A DNA stretch of 64,000 nt from CAIRTM01 sp963723235 (GCA_963723235.1 CAVRPV010000010.1:186001-250000); one strand, 5' to 3'. Positions 43,772 to 54,002 are shown, counted from the stretch's first letter. A program made the numbers and translations. The notes: generated from the sequence alone by a model not told the origin.

Positions 43772-43814
43772 ACGTATCTCCCGCCAATATTCAGTGAACG
43801 GTTTTGCCGTAATG

Positions 43815-45224
43815 TTAAATCCGCGGTCCGTGCAGCTGTATGCACGCTGCGCAGGGTTCGCTCAGGCCGGCAGCAGCCCATGCGGTCATGCCGCCGGCAA
43901 CATTCAGCACATGCTTGATGCCATGCTGTTGTAACAGGCTCGCGCCCATACTGGAGCGGTGGCCAGTGTTGCATAGGACAATAACAGGCATCCCTGCGTT
44001 TACTTCTTTGAAGCGGGTGCGAAGCTCAGGCATTGCAATATTGACCGCTCCCTGGATATGGCCCGCTTGAAACTCAGAGGGCATTCGCACATCAAGCAGG
44101 GTAAAGCGCTCAAGGTGCTTCATCTGCGTTTGCAGCTGCTGTACGGATATCTGTGGAACCGTGTCGATTGGCAGCCCTGCCTTGGACCATTCATACATCG
44201 TGCCGTCGAGAAAGCCACGTATGCGGTCATGGCCAACCCGGCGCAACTGTACAGCTGCCTGTTCAGCCTGTTCAGGGGTTTCTGCTACAAGCAGTATGTT
44301 CGTGTCAGGCGGCAAAATCCAGCCGGCAAAGGTCGAGAAGTTGCTGCCAAAATCAATGTGATATGAGCCGGGCACATGCGCGCCGCCAAAGGCGGCTGTG
44401 GAGCGGCAGTCAAGCACAATGGTTTTTTTCTTTCCCATTGCTTGTTTGAAAGCCACTGCGTCCAGCATGACAGTGGCCGGCAGTTTATCAACCAGTGCCG
44501 GACCCTTGCCGTTTATGGCGCTGCAGCGGCTGAAATGGTCAGGGGCAGGGGGCATGTTGGTGGTTAGTGTTGTAATAAAAGTTTTTTTATCCTTAATCCT
44601 GACGGCAGCGTTGTATTTTTTTTCATATCCGATTGTTGACGTGCGCATGGCCCCCATGGCCCTGCCGCATAATGACCCGGCGCCATGGGCCGGATAGACC
44701 ATGCAAAACAAGGGCAGGGTAAGAAGTTTTTTGTGGAGGCTGTCATGGAGTTGTGCCGCAAGCGTAGTGGCGATTGCCGGGAAAAGATCGGGCCTGCCCA
44801 CATCGCCTACAAACAGCGTATCGCCTGAGAAGACCGCCACCGGATCGCTGCCCCGCGAGCGATCAACGACCACGTAGGAAACATGCTCGGGAGTATGCCC
44901 CGGTGTTTCAAGTACGCGGATGGTCATGTCGTCAAGATCGAAGCTGTCGCCCTCTTTAACCGGACTGTGCTTGAATGCGCATTTTCCGGCCCTGGGTGCA
45001 TAAATTTGTGCGCCTGTTTTAGCCGCAAGGTCAAGGTGGCCGGAAATAAAGTCAGCGTGGAGATGTGTCTCTAAAATATGGGTGATTTGCATGCCCATTG
45101 TGCGGGCGGCTTCAATATAAATATCCGTGTCGCGTCGGGGATCAATTATGGCGCAGGTGGTTGTTCCGCCAAGCAGGTATGAGCTGTGGGCAAGACCTTT
45201 AATAAAAAATTGCTGTACAAACAT
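43815..45224 (-). CDS. Persulfide dioxygenase-like MBL protein fused to two rhodanese domains
   Basis: 469 residues from ATG 45224 (CAGGAGGGAGC upstream). The ETHE1/Blh-type MBL domain has H54, H56, D58 and H63 in THLHADFISGH, plus ETPGHTPEH and FVGDVGRPDL. The first rhodanese domain (LDCRSTAAFGGAHVPGSYHID) has no catalytic Cys where expected (LLVAETPEQ). The second has one, C418 in CNTGHRSSMG. Together they would oxidise glutathione or protein persulfide to sulfite and transfer sulfur. Iron-dependent and O2-requiring in known enzymes, so oxygen detoxification in an anaerobe is possible. Confidence 0.9.
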   Translation of the reverse strand: MFVQQFFIKGLAHSSYLLGGTTTCAIIDPRRDTDIYIEAARTMGMQITHILETHLHADFISGHLDLAAKTGAQIYAPRAGKCAFKHSPVKEGDSFDLDDMTIRVLETPGHTPEHVSYVVVDRSRGSDPVAVFSGDTLFVGDVGRPDLFPAIATTLAAQLHDSLHKKLLTLPLFCMVYPAHGAGSLCGRAMGAMRTSTIGYEKKYNAAVRIKDKKTFITTLTTNMPPAPDHFSRCSAINGKGPALVDKLPATVMLDAVAFKQAMGKKKTIVLDCRSTAAFGGAHVPGSYHIDFGSNFSTFAGWILPPDTNILLVAETPEQAEQAAVQLRRVGHDRIRGFLDGTMYEWSKAGLPIDTVPQISVQQLQTQMKHLERFTLLDVRMPSEFQAGHIQGAVNIAMPELRTRFKEVNAGMPVIVLCNTGHRSSMGASLLQQHGIKHVLNVAGGMTAWAAAGLSEPCAACIQLHGPRI

Positions 45225-45301
45225 GCTGCTCCCTCCTGTAAAGATCGCCTTGTTTCCTGGATGTATGCCTGTCATCAGGGCAATGTCTTTGATACTTTCA
45301 A

Positions 45302-45330
45302 ACTTTAGAATCGTTGCAGATGTGTGTCAA
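45302..45330 (-). promoter_or_regulatory. Promoter of the persulfide dioxygenase-YeeE operon
   Basis: On the minus strand a perfect TTGACA (45330-45325), 17 bases and TAAAGT (45307-45302), about 70 bases before the start codon. Confidence 0.65.
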
Positions 45331-45379
45331 TATAAATGTTTTTGCTCATGCATCCGTGAACATTGGGCATATGTTTGCA

Positions 45380-45408
45380 TTGACACTTGGCAAGAGGGTA
45401 TCTATACT
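45380..45408 (+). promoter_or_regulatory. Promoter of the primase-helicase gene
   Basis: Perfect TTGACA (45380-45385), 17-base spacer and TATACT (45403-45408). A start point near 45415 leaves a leader of about 34 bases to ATG 45449. Confidence 0.7.
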
Positions 45409-45448
45409 TCACCTTGAACCTGTACTCATTATCAAACGGGGAGATGCC

Positions 45449-47222
45449 ATGAGTTCTAATGAGCAGATCAAAAAGTTTTATGAGCAGCATCTTGGAAGGT
45501 GTTGCCATGGACGGCACGCATTTGAAGGCGCCGTGTCCGTTCTGTGCTCCGGCTGAAAACACTGAACCCGGAAAGCTTGTGGTTGACCTTGATCCGGACA
45601 GTTTTTTTTACGGCTATTTCAGGTGCCTGAACCGCTGCAAGCCCGGCGGTTTCCCCCTGTATTTTGCAAAGCTGCGCGGCATTGATTTCAACCTGGTGCC
45701 CGACTACGATCCTGACCGCAACCCCTTCGCGCGCAGCATTGTCTTCCCGGCAAAGAACCAGAATAATGATGCCAAAAAAAACCATGCAATGCTCACGAAG
45801 AACCAGCTGGATTTTTTTGCATCGTTTGGCGTGACCAAACCCACCCTTGATGAGATGCAGATCGGCTTTAACGGCCGCTACCTGATCTATCCCTACTTCC
45901 TTGAGAACGGCAACTGCTATGCCACGCGCTGTGTCCTGCCGGCCAATGAGGTCGATAGTTTCTGGGCTGGCGATGAGAAATTCTTTTCGCTTGAGTACCA
46001 GATCTTCAATGCCGAGGAAATCGACCGCTGTGAGAACGGGGCGCTGCTGATCACCGACAGCGAGCGCAATCTGCTGTGCCTGAAGGAACTGGGCTATCCT
46101 GTAATCGCCGTGCCGGATATTCCGGCCCTTGAGGCCTTTGACCATACGCGCCTCGCCTATATCAAGCACGTGCTGATCATCCTCACCAATTCCCCTGAAG
46201 CGCAGGCTGCTGCGCGCATGCTTGCGACCAAGGTCGGTTTTAAAGTCAGGATTCTCAAGTGGTCGGCCGACAGGAAGCGCGACTTCGACCTGCTGCATCT
46301 CTATGAAGAAACAAAACAGGGTTTTGGCGCTGAAATCGACCGCATGATACGGACCTCGAAGTCCTTTTCGCCGTTTTCTTCCCCTGAAAAGGAACACAAA
46401 GAGTTCATGGAGGTGCTTGAGAAAAACGTCGGGTGTGACCTGCTTGGCGTGCCTACGGGATTTGACAAAATGGACAGCGCCATGAACGGTATTCGCGGCA
46501 TCAATATCATGGGCGGTCAGCCCAAGGCCGGAAAGTCGTGCTTCTTCATGCAGGTGTCAACCGAGGCTGCCCGGCGCGGCATGCCGGTTATTTATTATGA
46601 TTTTGAAAACGGACGCGAAAAAATCTACATGCGCACCATGTGCCGTTTGAGCCGTCTGAGCGAGGAAGATCTGCGCAAGCCGGATCTGCCGCCCGAAGCT
46701 GTTGAGCGGCTGAGCACAACACGGGATGAGCTGAAAAAACTGCTGAAATTTTTCCGGGTGGTAACGGACCGCAAGCTGAGCCCGGATGTGATGCGCCGCC
46801 AGATCGATTTCATTAAGCATGAAACACGTCTTGACAAGTGCATGGTGGTTATTGACAGTTTGCACAAGCTGCCCTTTAAGAACCTGTCAGAGCGGCGCAC
46901 GGGAATTGATGAGTGGCTGCGCGTTATGGAATCGATCCGCGATGAGCAGCATGTATCATTCCTGGTCATATCCGAGCTTTCACGCGCAGGCGAGGGCGGC
47001 TATAACCGCACACCGGACCTGGGGTCTTTCAAGGAGTCCGGCGATATCGAGTACAGCGCGGACAACGCCATTATCCTGCAGCCCAACTGGGACCTGCTCG
47101 ATCCCCTGTCATCAGCTGTGCGTATGAGCAGTTTGTGGATGGTTGCAAGCCGCGAAAACAGCCCCGGGAAAATTGGCGATTATGCGCTTGATTTTCCCTA
47201 CTGGGGGTTTAAGGAGCAGTAA
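45449..47222 (+). CDS. Stand-alone primase-helicase-like protein (zinc finger plus RecA/DnaB ATPase), frameshifted at codon 15
   Basis: About 590 residues. The real start is probably ATG 45449 (GGGGAGATGCC upstream, promoter nearby): MSSNEQIKKFYEQHL, then one G too many in CTTGGAAGG shifts the frame to EGVAMDGTHLKAPC. A zinc finger C-x2-C-x26-C-x3-C (CPFC ... RCLNRC) is followed by a TOPRIM-like region. The DnaB/Twinkle-type RecA domain has Walker A GGQPKAGKS (46512-46538) and Walker B MVVIDSLH (Asp near 46854). The order matches T7 gp4/Twinkle primase-helicases, but no phage gene is near. Function in the host is unknown. Confidence 0.8.
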
Positions 47223-47319
47223 GGGCCCTGCAGTCGTTGCGGCTGCGCTGCAACGGGTTTACAACCCGGATACATACGGTCTTACCTGAAACTGCTATGA
47301 CGATGTAAAGCACCAGCGG

Positions 47320-48456
47320 ATGAAAAAAAACTTCTTCATTCCGGTTCTTGCCTTGTGCCTGTTTGGTGTTGTATCCATTGTTGAGGCACAGTGTTGGGAA
47401 GGAATTGTTGTCGAGGTTGTGGACGGCAACACTGTGCTTGTCAGCCTCGCGAAAACACGCGGTTTAGTTACCCTCTACGGTATAGACGCGCCTGCACCCG
47501 GTCAGGCTTTCAGCGCTGAAGCCGACAATAAACTCCACACCATGCTGCTTAATAAAAAGGTCACTGTCTGCCCAAAAAAAACACCGGGCGGAAATGCGGC
47601 TGAAGTATATGTGCTCAGCGGCTACAAGCTTAACGTTAATGAGGAAATGGTGCGCAAGGGCCTTGCCTGGAGCACGGTTGCTCAGTATGCAAACCTTGAA
47701 ACCATGGCGCGCAAAAAACGCCTTGGCCTCTGGTCGGAAGACAATCCAATGCCGCCGCACGAGTATCGCAGGATGGCAGCAGAGCGGCAAAGCGCTGTGC
47801 GGGCCGATGGACAGCAGGGCAATGCAACGCCAGGCAGCTTGAGCGTCTACAAAAGCAGTCCTGCGCCGCAGCCCGACAGGGCAGAGGATAATGCCACTCA
47901 AAATGGAGTCCCTGCAATCAGCGTGCAGCGACAGATTGACCTTGAAGAGCTTCGTAAGAAACAACAGCAGCGCACCAGTGATGACAGCCTCAGCATCACT
48001 GATATCGACGACGTTACGATCAGCACATATTTTGAAGATGGCGGTTACCGCTCTGACGGACTTGTGGAAATCAGCCTTGACTACAGGAGCAAGGCACTCA
48101 ACAGAAAGGTGCTCTGGACTGACGGTGATGTGAACTGCGACTGCAGTGTGACCGGGCATTTCAATGAAGGCACAAACACACGCATTGCAACGGCAAGTGT
48201 GATACTCACCTCCTATGACGACCGAGTCTATATTGATATACCCTATAAATATTTGGCACAGGATACGTTCATTGAGCTTAACAGCTGCACTGTTGAATGC
48301 AGGATCTCAGCAGGTATTTTCAGCTTAAAAGCATCTGATAGGTTTTACGTGTATTATCCTGGAATACCTTATTTTTTAGATAATCAGCCATCATTTTTTG
48401 ATCGTCCCGGGCATACAGCACCCGGGCGTCATCATAACCGGGAGATGGAACGATAA
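47320..48456 (+). CDS. Exported staphylococcal-nuclease-fold protein, active site lost
   Basis: 378 residues. A signal peptide (VLALCLFGVVSIVEA) precedes an SNase (TNase) domain of about 120 residues: GIVVEVVDGNTVLVSL, VTLYGIDAPAPGQAF, VNEEMVRKGLAW. The nuclease residues are replaced: Arg35 by T51 (VTLYGID) and Glu43 by A59 (DAPA), and the Arg87 segment is missing. It is probably a binding protein and not a nuclease. The C-terminal 200 residues (a Pro/Gln-rich linker, then a beta-rich region with several Cys such as DVNCDCSVTGHF) are not recognised. Confidence 0.75.
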   Translation: MKKNFFIPVLALCLFGVVSIVEAQCWEGIVVEVVDGNTVLVSLAKTRGLVTLYGIDAPAPGQAFSAEADNKLHTMLLNKKVTVCPKKTPGGNAAEVYVLSGYKLNVNEEMVRKGLAWSTVAQYANLETMARKKRLGLWSEDNPMPPHEYRRMAAERQSAVRADGQQGNATPGSLSVYKSSPAPQPDRAEDNATQNGVPAISVQRQIDLEELRKKQQQRTSDDSLSITDIDDVTISTYFEDGGYRSDGLVEISLDYRSKALNRKVLWTDGDVNCDCSVTGHFNEGTNTRIATASVILTSYDDRVYIDIPYKYLAQDTFIELNSCTVECRISAGIFSLKASDRFYVYYPGIPYFLDNQPSFFDRPGHTAPGRHHNREMER

Positions 48457-48613
48457 AAAACGTGCGATCTGTTGCGGAGCCAGACAGCTTCGGCTTCTTT
48501 GATACGTATTCTATAATAATTATCGACTCATTTTTTTTGACGGTATTATTACAATTCATGTCATTACTTTTGTTAGCATAGAAATCTTTTTTCACATACT
48601 GCCCTTGAAAACC

Positions 48614-48642
48614 TTGATTATATCTATTAATTATAGTATAAA
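48614..48642 (+). promoter_or_regulatory. Promoter of the RND efflux operon
   Basis: TTGATT (48614-48619), 17 bases and TATAAA (48637-48642) in a very AT-rich gap, about 80 bases before the adaptor start. The rest of 48457-48728 holds nothing recognisable. Confidence 0.55.
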
Positions 48643-48728
48643 TTCATCATTATAAAAATTACTCATGACGAGTAGCCCATAATTGCTCCCAACGGCCCTG
48701 CGGGGGTCGAGAACAGGCCAAGGATCAT

Positions 48729-49853
48729 ATGAAAAAAAATATTATAATAGCAATTATCATTTTGCTGTTTGTTATCGTTATCATCGGCGGAGTCAAGGGC
48801 CTGCAGATCGGCGCATTGATGAGCCAGAAGCCTCCGATCATGACTGAAACCGTTACCGCCACCACAGTGCAGCCGCAGCGCTGGGAAGCGGCCCTGACAT
48901 CGGTCGGTTCTCTTACAGCGGTACAGGGTGTTACGGTGTCTGCTGAAGTTGCCGGAAAGGTAGTGAACATTGCCTTTGAACCCGGCACCATGGTTCAGGC
49001 AGGAGACCTGCTCATTCAGCAGGATACTGTCGCCGAGACCGCCCAACTGCGTTCAGCCGAAGCCACATTTGAACTTGCGCGGGTTGAGTTTGAACGCGCA
49101 AAAAAACTGCTTAAGGAACAAACCTATTCACGCTCGGAATATGACAAGGCAGAGGCTCAGTTCAAACAGACTTCCGCGCAGTTTGACAATCTCAAGGCGG
49201 CCATATCCAAGAAAACCATTCGGGCTCCCTTTAGCGGCGCGCTGGGCATACGCATGGTAAACCTCGGCGAGATGCTCAGTGCCGGTAACCCAATCGTAAC
49301 GCTGCAGTCACTTGACCCTGTGTTTGTTAACTTTTCACTTCCCCAGCAGCATTACTCGAAAATAGCACAAGGTCTTCTGGTTCGTATTCAAACTGATGCG
49401 CTTCCCGACAGGATCCTGACGGGAACGATAACGGCTATCAATCCACAGATTGAATCCGCAACACGCAACATAATGGTGCAGGCAACCGTACATAATACCG
49501 GTTTGCTGCTTCGACCGGGCATGTTTGTTAATGTCAGCGTTGTGCTTCCTGAACAGCATGACGTGCTCGCCATACCCGCAACGGCCGTGCTTAATGCCCC
49601 CTACAGCGATTCTGTGTTTATCGTTGAGAAAGCCCCTGACAACAGTACGGCCAAAGGTGGCCAGATCGTACGCCAGCAGTTCGTGCGCATCGGGCAGCGG
49701 CTTGGCGATTTCGCGGCAGTGGAGGCCGGGCTGAAAGAAGGCGACACGGTTGTGAGCACAGGCGTTTTCAAGTTGCGCAACGGCGCCTCCGTTACCGTTG
49801 ATAACAGCCTTGCCCCGGCGTTCGAACTCGCACCGACGCCCAAAGACAGGTGA
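48729..49853 (+). CDS. RND efflux periplasmic adaptor subunit
   Basis: 374 residues. An N-terminal membrane anchor (IIIAIIILLFVIVIIGGVKGL) is followed by a biotinyl-lipoyl domain (VGSLTAVQGVTVSAEVAGKVVNI) and an alpha hairpin (LRSAEATFELARVEFERAKKLL). Then come the second lipoyl half (KKTIRAPFSGALGIRMVNLGEML) and beta-barrel/MP domains to VSTGVFKLRNG. This is the AcrA/MexE membrane-fusion family that links an RND pump to an outer-membrane channel. AAGGA stands five bases before the ATG. The permease gene follows 109 bases downstream; no outer-membrane factor is in the window. Confidence 0.93.
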   Translation: MKKNIIIAIIILLFVIVIIGGVKGLQIGALMSQKPPIMTETVTATTVQPQRWEAALTSVGSLTAVQGVTVSAEVAGKVVNIAFEPGTMVQAGDLLIQQDTVAETAQLRSAEATFELARVEFERAKKLLKEQTYSRSEYDKAEAQFKQTSAQFDNLKAAISKKTIRAPFSGALGIRMVNLGEMLSAGNPIVTLQSLDPVFVNFSLPQQHYSKIAQGLLVRIQTDALPDRILTGTITAINPQIESATRNIMVQATVHNTGLLLRPGMFVNVSVVLPEQHDVLAIPATAVLNAPYSDSVFIVEKAPDNSTAKGGQIVRQQFVRIGQRLGDFAAVEAGLKEGDTVVSTGVFKLRNGASVTVDNSLAPAFELAPTPKDR

Positions 49854-49962
49854 GCCCTCAGCGCTGCTGACTGAAAAATACAAACATTCGCACGACGGAC
49901 CGTTACCATAATCACTTCACCGGTGCCCGTCAGCACAAATCTGAAACAGGCTGAACGTAACG

Positions 49963-52900
49963 ATGAACTTCACTGATCTCTTTATCCGCCGTCCGGTACT
50001 CGCGCTGGTAGTCAGCCTGCTTATCCTCATTGCCGGGCTGCAGGCCGTCCGCTCGGTGAACGTTCGCCAGTTTCCCCGGACTGAAAACGCCACGGTAACC
50101 GTCAGGACCGTATATGTCGGCGCGAACGCCGAACTCGTGCGCGGCTTTATCACCACCCCGCTTGAACGGGTTATTGCAGCCGCAGACGGCATTGAATACA
50201 TGCAATCCCAGAGCAGGCAGGGGCTCTCAAGCATCAGCATCAGGCTCAAGCTCAATTACGACCCGCTCAAGGCGCTTGCCGAGATCAGCACCAAGGTTGA
50301 CCAGGTCCGGCAGGATCTGCCGCCCGAGTCTGAAGTGCCGATCATCAACGTGGAGTCGGCCGACAGCCAGTTCGCAGCGGCGTACCTCAGCTTTCAGTCC
50401 GATATTCTTGATCAGAATCAGATAACCGACTATCTCATCCGGGTCGTGCAACCACGCCTGTCAGCCATCGATGGCATGCAGCGCGCCGAGATCACCGGCG
50501 ACCGCACGTTTGCCATGCGCATCTGGCTGCAGCCCGACCGCATGGCGGCGTTTAACATCAGCCCCGTGCATGTTCGGCAGGTGCTGGCAACCAACAATTA
50601 CCTTGCAGCCGTTGGCCAGACCAAGGGTTCGCTCATCCAGGTAAACCTGACGGCAGACACCGACCTGCATACGGTCGATGAGTTTAAAAAGCTTATCATA
50701 CGCGAGCAGGACGGCACGATCGTACGCCTTGAGGACATAGCCCAGATAGCCCTGGGCGCCCAAGACTATGACTCGGAGGTCAGGCTCTCGGGACAGACAG
50801 CCGTGTTTCATGGCCATGTACCCGCTTCCCAACTCCAACACGCTTGACGTCATCGGCCTCGTTCGCGAGGAGATGAAAGAAATCCAGCGAAATCTGCCCA
50901 GCGGGTTGACGGCCCGCATCGCGTATGACGCCACCAATTACATCAAAAACGCAATCCAAGAGGTGCTCACCACGCTGGGGGAAACCCTGATCATCGTCAT
51001 CATCGTCATCTTCCTGTTCCTCGGCTCGCTGCGCTCGGTCATCATACCGGTGGTCGCCATACCCCTGTCGCTGATCGGCGCGGTGTTCATGATGCAGGTG
51101 TTCGGTTTTACCATTAATCTGCTCACGCTGCTGGCGATCGTGCTCTCGGTCGGCATGGTCGTGGATGACGCCATCGTTATAGTTGAGAACGTCGAGCGCC
51201 ACCTCAGCGAAGGCCAGTCGCCCATGCAGGCCGCGATGCTCGGGGCGCGCGAGCTTGTCAGCCCCATTATCGCCATGACCATTACGCTTGCGGCTGTTTA
51301 TGCTCCCATCGGTTTTCAGGGCGGCCTTACCGGCGCGCTGTTCAGGGAATTCGCTTTTACGCTTTCAGGGGCCGTTCTGATTTCAGGCGTCGTTGCGCTG
51401 ACCCTTTCGCCCATGATGGCGGCAAAAATTCTCAAGCCGGGAAGCGAACAAGGCGCGCTTGCGAAAAAGATCGCCGCCAATTTCGACTGGCTCCGCGCCA
51501 CATACGGCCGCCTGCTTGACGCGACGCTGTGCCGCAGGCCGGCTGTGTATATAATCTGGATCGGGCTCTCGCTTGCCACCATCCCGATGTTCATGATGTC
51601 GCCCGCAGAGCTTGCCCCGATTGAGGATGAAGGCGCGATTTTTACCATCGTCGACGCGCCCGCGAACTCGGCCCTTGAGCTCACCAGCCATTACATGAAT
51701 GCCGCCAACAAGTTTTTACGGGAACTTCCCGAGACCGACTTTACTTTCGAGGTCATATTTCCCACGAGCGGTTTCGGCGGGATAATAACAAAACCCTGGG
51801 ACGAGCGCAAACGCACAACCAAACAGATACTGACCGAGGTCCAGCAGAAAATGCGCGAGATTCCGGGCATTCGAATCATGACGGTCACGCCGCCGCCGCT
51901 CCCCGGAGGGGGCGACTTCCCGGTTGAGTTTGTCATAACATCAACAGCCGAGCCCGAGGAGCTGCTCGGGTTTGCCAAGCAGCTGCAGCAAAAGGCGATC
52001 GAGAGCCGCATGTTCGCCTTTCCCCCGCTGATCGACCTTAAGATGGACCAGCCGCAGTCGCAGCTTGTCATCGACCGTGACAAGGTCGCCTACCTGGGCC
52101 TTAACCTTCAGCAGGTCGGCTACGATGTAGCCTCAATGTTCGGAGGCAATTATGTCAACCGCTTTAACATCTCCGGCCGCAGCTACAAGGTCATCCCCCA
52201 GATCAAGCGGGTGAACCGCCTCAACCCTGACCAGCTGCAGAGCATTTATATAACCGGCCCCAAAGGCCAGCTGGTGCCCCTCGGAACGGTTGCCGAGGTG
52301 AAGAATACTACGGTTGCACGGTCGCTCAACCGTTTTCAGCAGCTTAATTCAGTCAAGATCAGTGGCGTGGCCATTCGGCCCCTTAATGATGCGCTGAAGT
52401 TCCTTGAGGATGAAGCTGCAAAGATTCTGCCCCAGGGCTGCACAATAGACTACACCGGCGAGTCACGCCAGCTCAGGACCGAGGGCAACAAGTTTTTGCC
52501 ATCGTTCTGTCTCGCCATGGTGCTTATTTTTCTCGTGCTTGCTGCTCAGTTTAACAGCTTCCGCGACCCCTTGGTCATATTGCTCGGTTCGGTGCCGCTT
52601 GCCATGTTCGGTGCGCTGATTTTTGTCTTTTTGAAAATGCCCGGACCGAATATTCCCTTTTTCACAAACGGCTGGACGACAACTTTTAATATTTATTCGC
52701 AGGTCGGCCTGGTGACACTGATCGGCCTTGTTTCAAAAAACGGCATCCTGATTGTTGAGTTCGCGAATAAGCTGCAGGAAAGCGGACTGTCAAAACTTGA
52801 AGCCGCTCGCGAAGCCGCCAAGACGCGCCTGCGACCGGTTCTGATGATCAGCATCTCAACCATAGCCGGGCACATCATGCTCACCATGGTATCCGGCCCG

Positions 52901-53053
52901 GGCGCTGCGGCCCGCAACTCGATCGGCCTTGTGCTGGTCGGCGGCATGGCAATCGGCACCCTTTTCACACTGTTTGTCATCCCTTCCATCTATATGCTGA
53001 TCGCCCGCGATCACTCAAAGGACCGCAAGGCCGGACTCAACGCCAGCGCCTGA
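49963..53053 (+). CDS. RND efflux permease (HAE1/MexF-like), one frameshift
   Basis: About 1,030 residues in the repaired reading, the normal size. It starts MNFTDLFIRRPVLALVVSLLILIAG and has the large periplasmic loop with GIEYMQSQSRQGLSSI. The mid-protein motifs LLTLLAIVLSVGMVVDDAIVIVENV (proton-relay Asp pair) and PIIAMTITLAAVYAPIGF follow. The first part ends at 50847 in its own frame. Near 50810 one extra C in GTGTTTCATGGCC breaks LSGQTAVF|MAMYPLPNSN, and the second part (50768-53053) carries the rest. It would export drugs or metabolites with the adaptor encoded upstream. Confidence 0.9.
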
Positions 53054-53144
53054 TGATTGTCGGCATCTCCTGTGCTGCGCTTTGCAGTGTATCGCTGTAT
53101 TGCCTTCCGGATAGTCCTCACTATTCAAGTATTGATTATTTACC

Positions 53145-53172
53145 TTGCTATTACTTTAAAAAAGTCTATTAT
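53145..53172 (+). promoter_or_regulatory. Putative promoter of the zinc-ribbon gene
   Basis: TTGCTA (53145-53150), 16 bases and TATTAT (53167-53172). About 73 bases of leader precede ATG 53252. Confidence 0.45.
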
Positions 53173-53251
53173 GCGAAGCACGAGAGGAACTGGAAGAGTG
53201 GCCGTGCGGGTGCACAGACCTGTCTAGATCCTGAGAGCAGGAGTAGTTATC

Positions 53252-53452
53252 ATGGGTTACAATGATGGTGGTGACAGAGGCGGTAGAGGTGGTAGAAGCG
53301 GTGGAGGCGGCGGATACGGCGGCCCCAGAGAATTTCACAAGACGGTCTGTTCGGAATGCAAAAAAGAGTGTGAAGTTCCATTCAAACCAAGCGGAGATCG
53401 TCCCGTCTTCTGCAAAGATTGTTTTTCAAAGCAGAAGGGCGGCGGTCGTTAA
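53252..53452 (+). CDS. Small Gly-rich zinc-ribbon protein (CxxC-x17-CxxC)
   Basis: 66 residues, with GCAGGAGTAG before the ATG. The first 27 residues are an RGG-like low-complexity stretch (GGDRGGRGGRSGGGGGYGG), reminiscent of RNA-binding tails. The second half is a CxxC-x17-CxxC zinc ribbon: C33/C36 (CSEC) and C54/C57 (CKDC), with VPFKPSGDRPVFC between, a widespread small bacterial domain. A nucleic-acid role is inferred from the RGG-like tail. The gap after it (53453-53698) holds only a weak GGCAGGGG/CCCCTGCC inverted repeat. Confidence 0.85.
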   Translation: MGYNDGGDRGGRGGRSGGGGGYGGPREFHKTVCSECKKECEVPFKPSGDRPVFCKDCFSKQKGGGR

Positions 53453-53698
53453 TCATAAGCCGTTCAAGGATTACGACCACGACTGTTTTTTAGTTTCATT
53501 GTATCGGTAATCCGGAGGGCAGGGGGCGAAGAGAAAAACCTGAGTCCCCTGCCTGAAGGAACTCCCACCTGAACCGTTTCAACCTTTACAGCGCTGTTCG
53601 CACCATCAGATACGAGACTCCCTTACGAGCGCTTATCCGGGTTTGTCTACTTCAATACGTGTGAGAGGCGTTGATCGCTGAAAGCGTGTGGAGGGCAA

Positions 53699-53893
53699 TT
53701 ACATGGATTTTTCTTTACTTTTGTGCCCGGCTGTTTTGTTGAACATCTCTTCAAGGCATTTTTTGCTGAAGCGCCATTGCCCGCCGACCTTAATGCCGGG
53801 AATTTCACCTTCACCAACAAGGCGGTACAAGGTCCGTTCCTTAATTTGAAGGTATTTCGCGGCGTTTCGGATGTCCATGATATCGTCAGGCAT
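53699..53893 (-). CDS. Excisionase-like winged helix DNA-binding protein
   Basis: 64 residues. MDIRNAAKYLQIKERTLYRLVGEGEIPGIKVGGQWRFSKKCLEEMF is the standard single-domain helix-turn-helix of the excisionase/MerR-like group (TIGR01764). Such proteins regulate genes or assist recombination; no integrase is nearby, so a regulatory role is more likely. A perfect 12-base palindrome stands 39 bases upstream of the start. Confidence 0.88.
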   Translation of the reverse strand: MPDDIMDIRNAAKYLQIKERTLYRLVGEGEIPGIKVGGQWRFSKKCLEEMFNKTAGHKSKEKSM

Positions 53894-53932
53894 TGCGATA
53901 CTCTCCTGTTTGTCCGCTCAGTTTTTTTCGTT

Positions 53933-53944
53933 TTGTCATGACAA
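53933..53944. promoter_or_regulatory. Perfect 12-base palindrome, possible operator
   Basis: TTGTCATGACAA stands 39 bases upstream of the excisionase-like gene. It could be an autoregulatory site. Inference from symmetry and position. Confidence 0.4.
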
Positions 53945-54002
53945 TGTATCGGAAAGGTATGTGTAAACTTTACTGCTATTCTTAAGAGTTATCAATTTTT
54001 TG

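Noticed and set aside
48320..48595. Minus-strand frame of 91 codons overlapping the end of the nuclease-fold gene
   Set aside because: AT-rich, no ribosome-binding site or recognisable motif, and it overlaps conserved coding sequence on the other strand.
53500..53690. Possible tRNA or small RNA gene between the zinc-ribbon and excisionase-like genes
   Set aside because: No cloverleaf or conserved T-arm could be drawn; only a weak inverted repeat with a 20-base loop.
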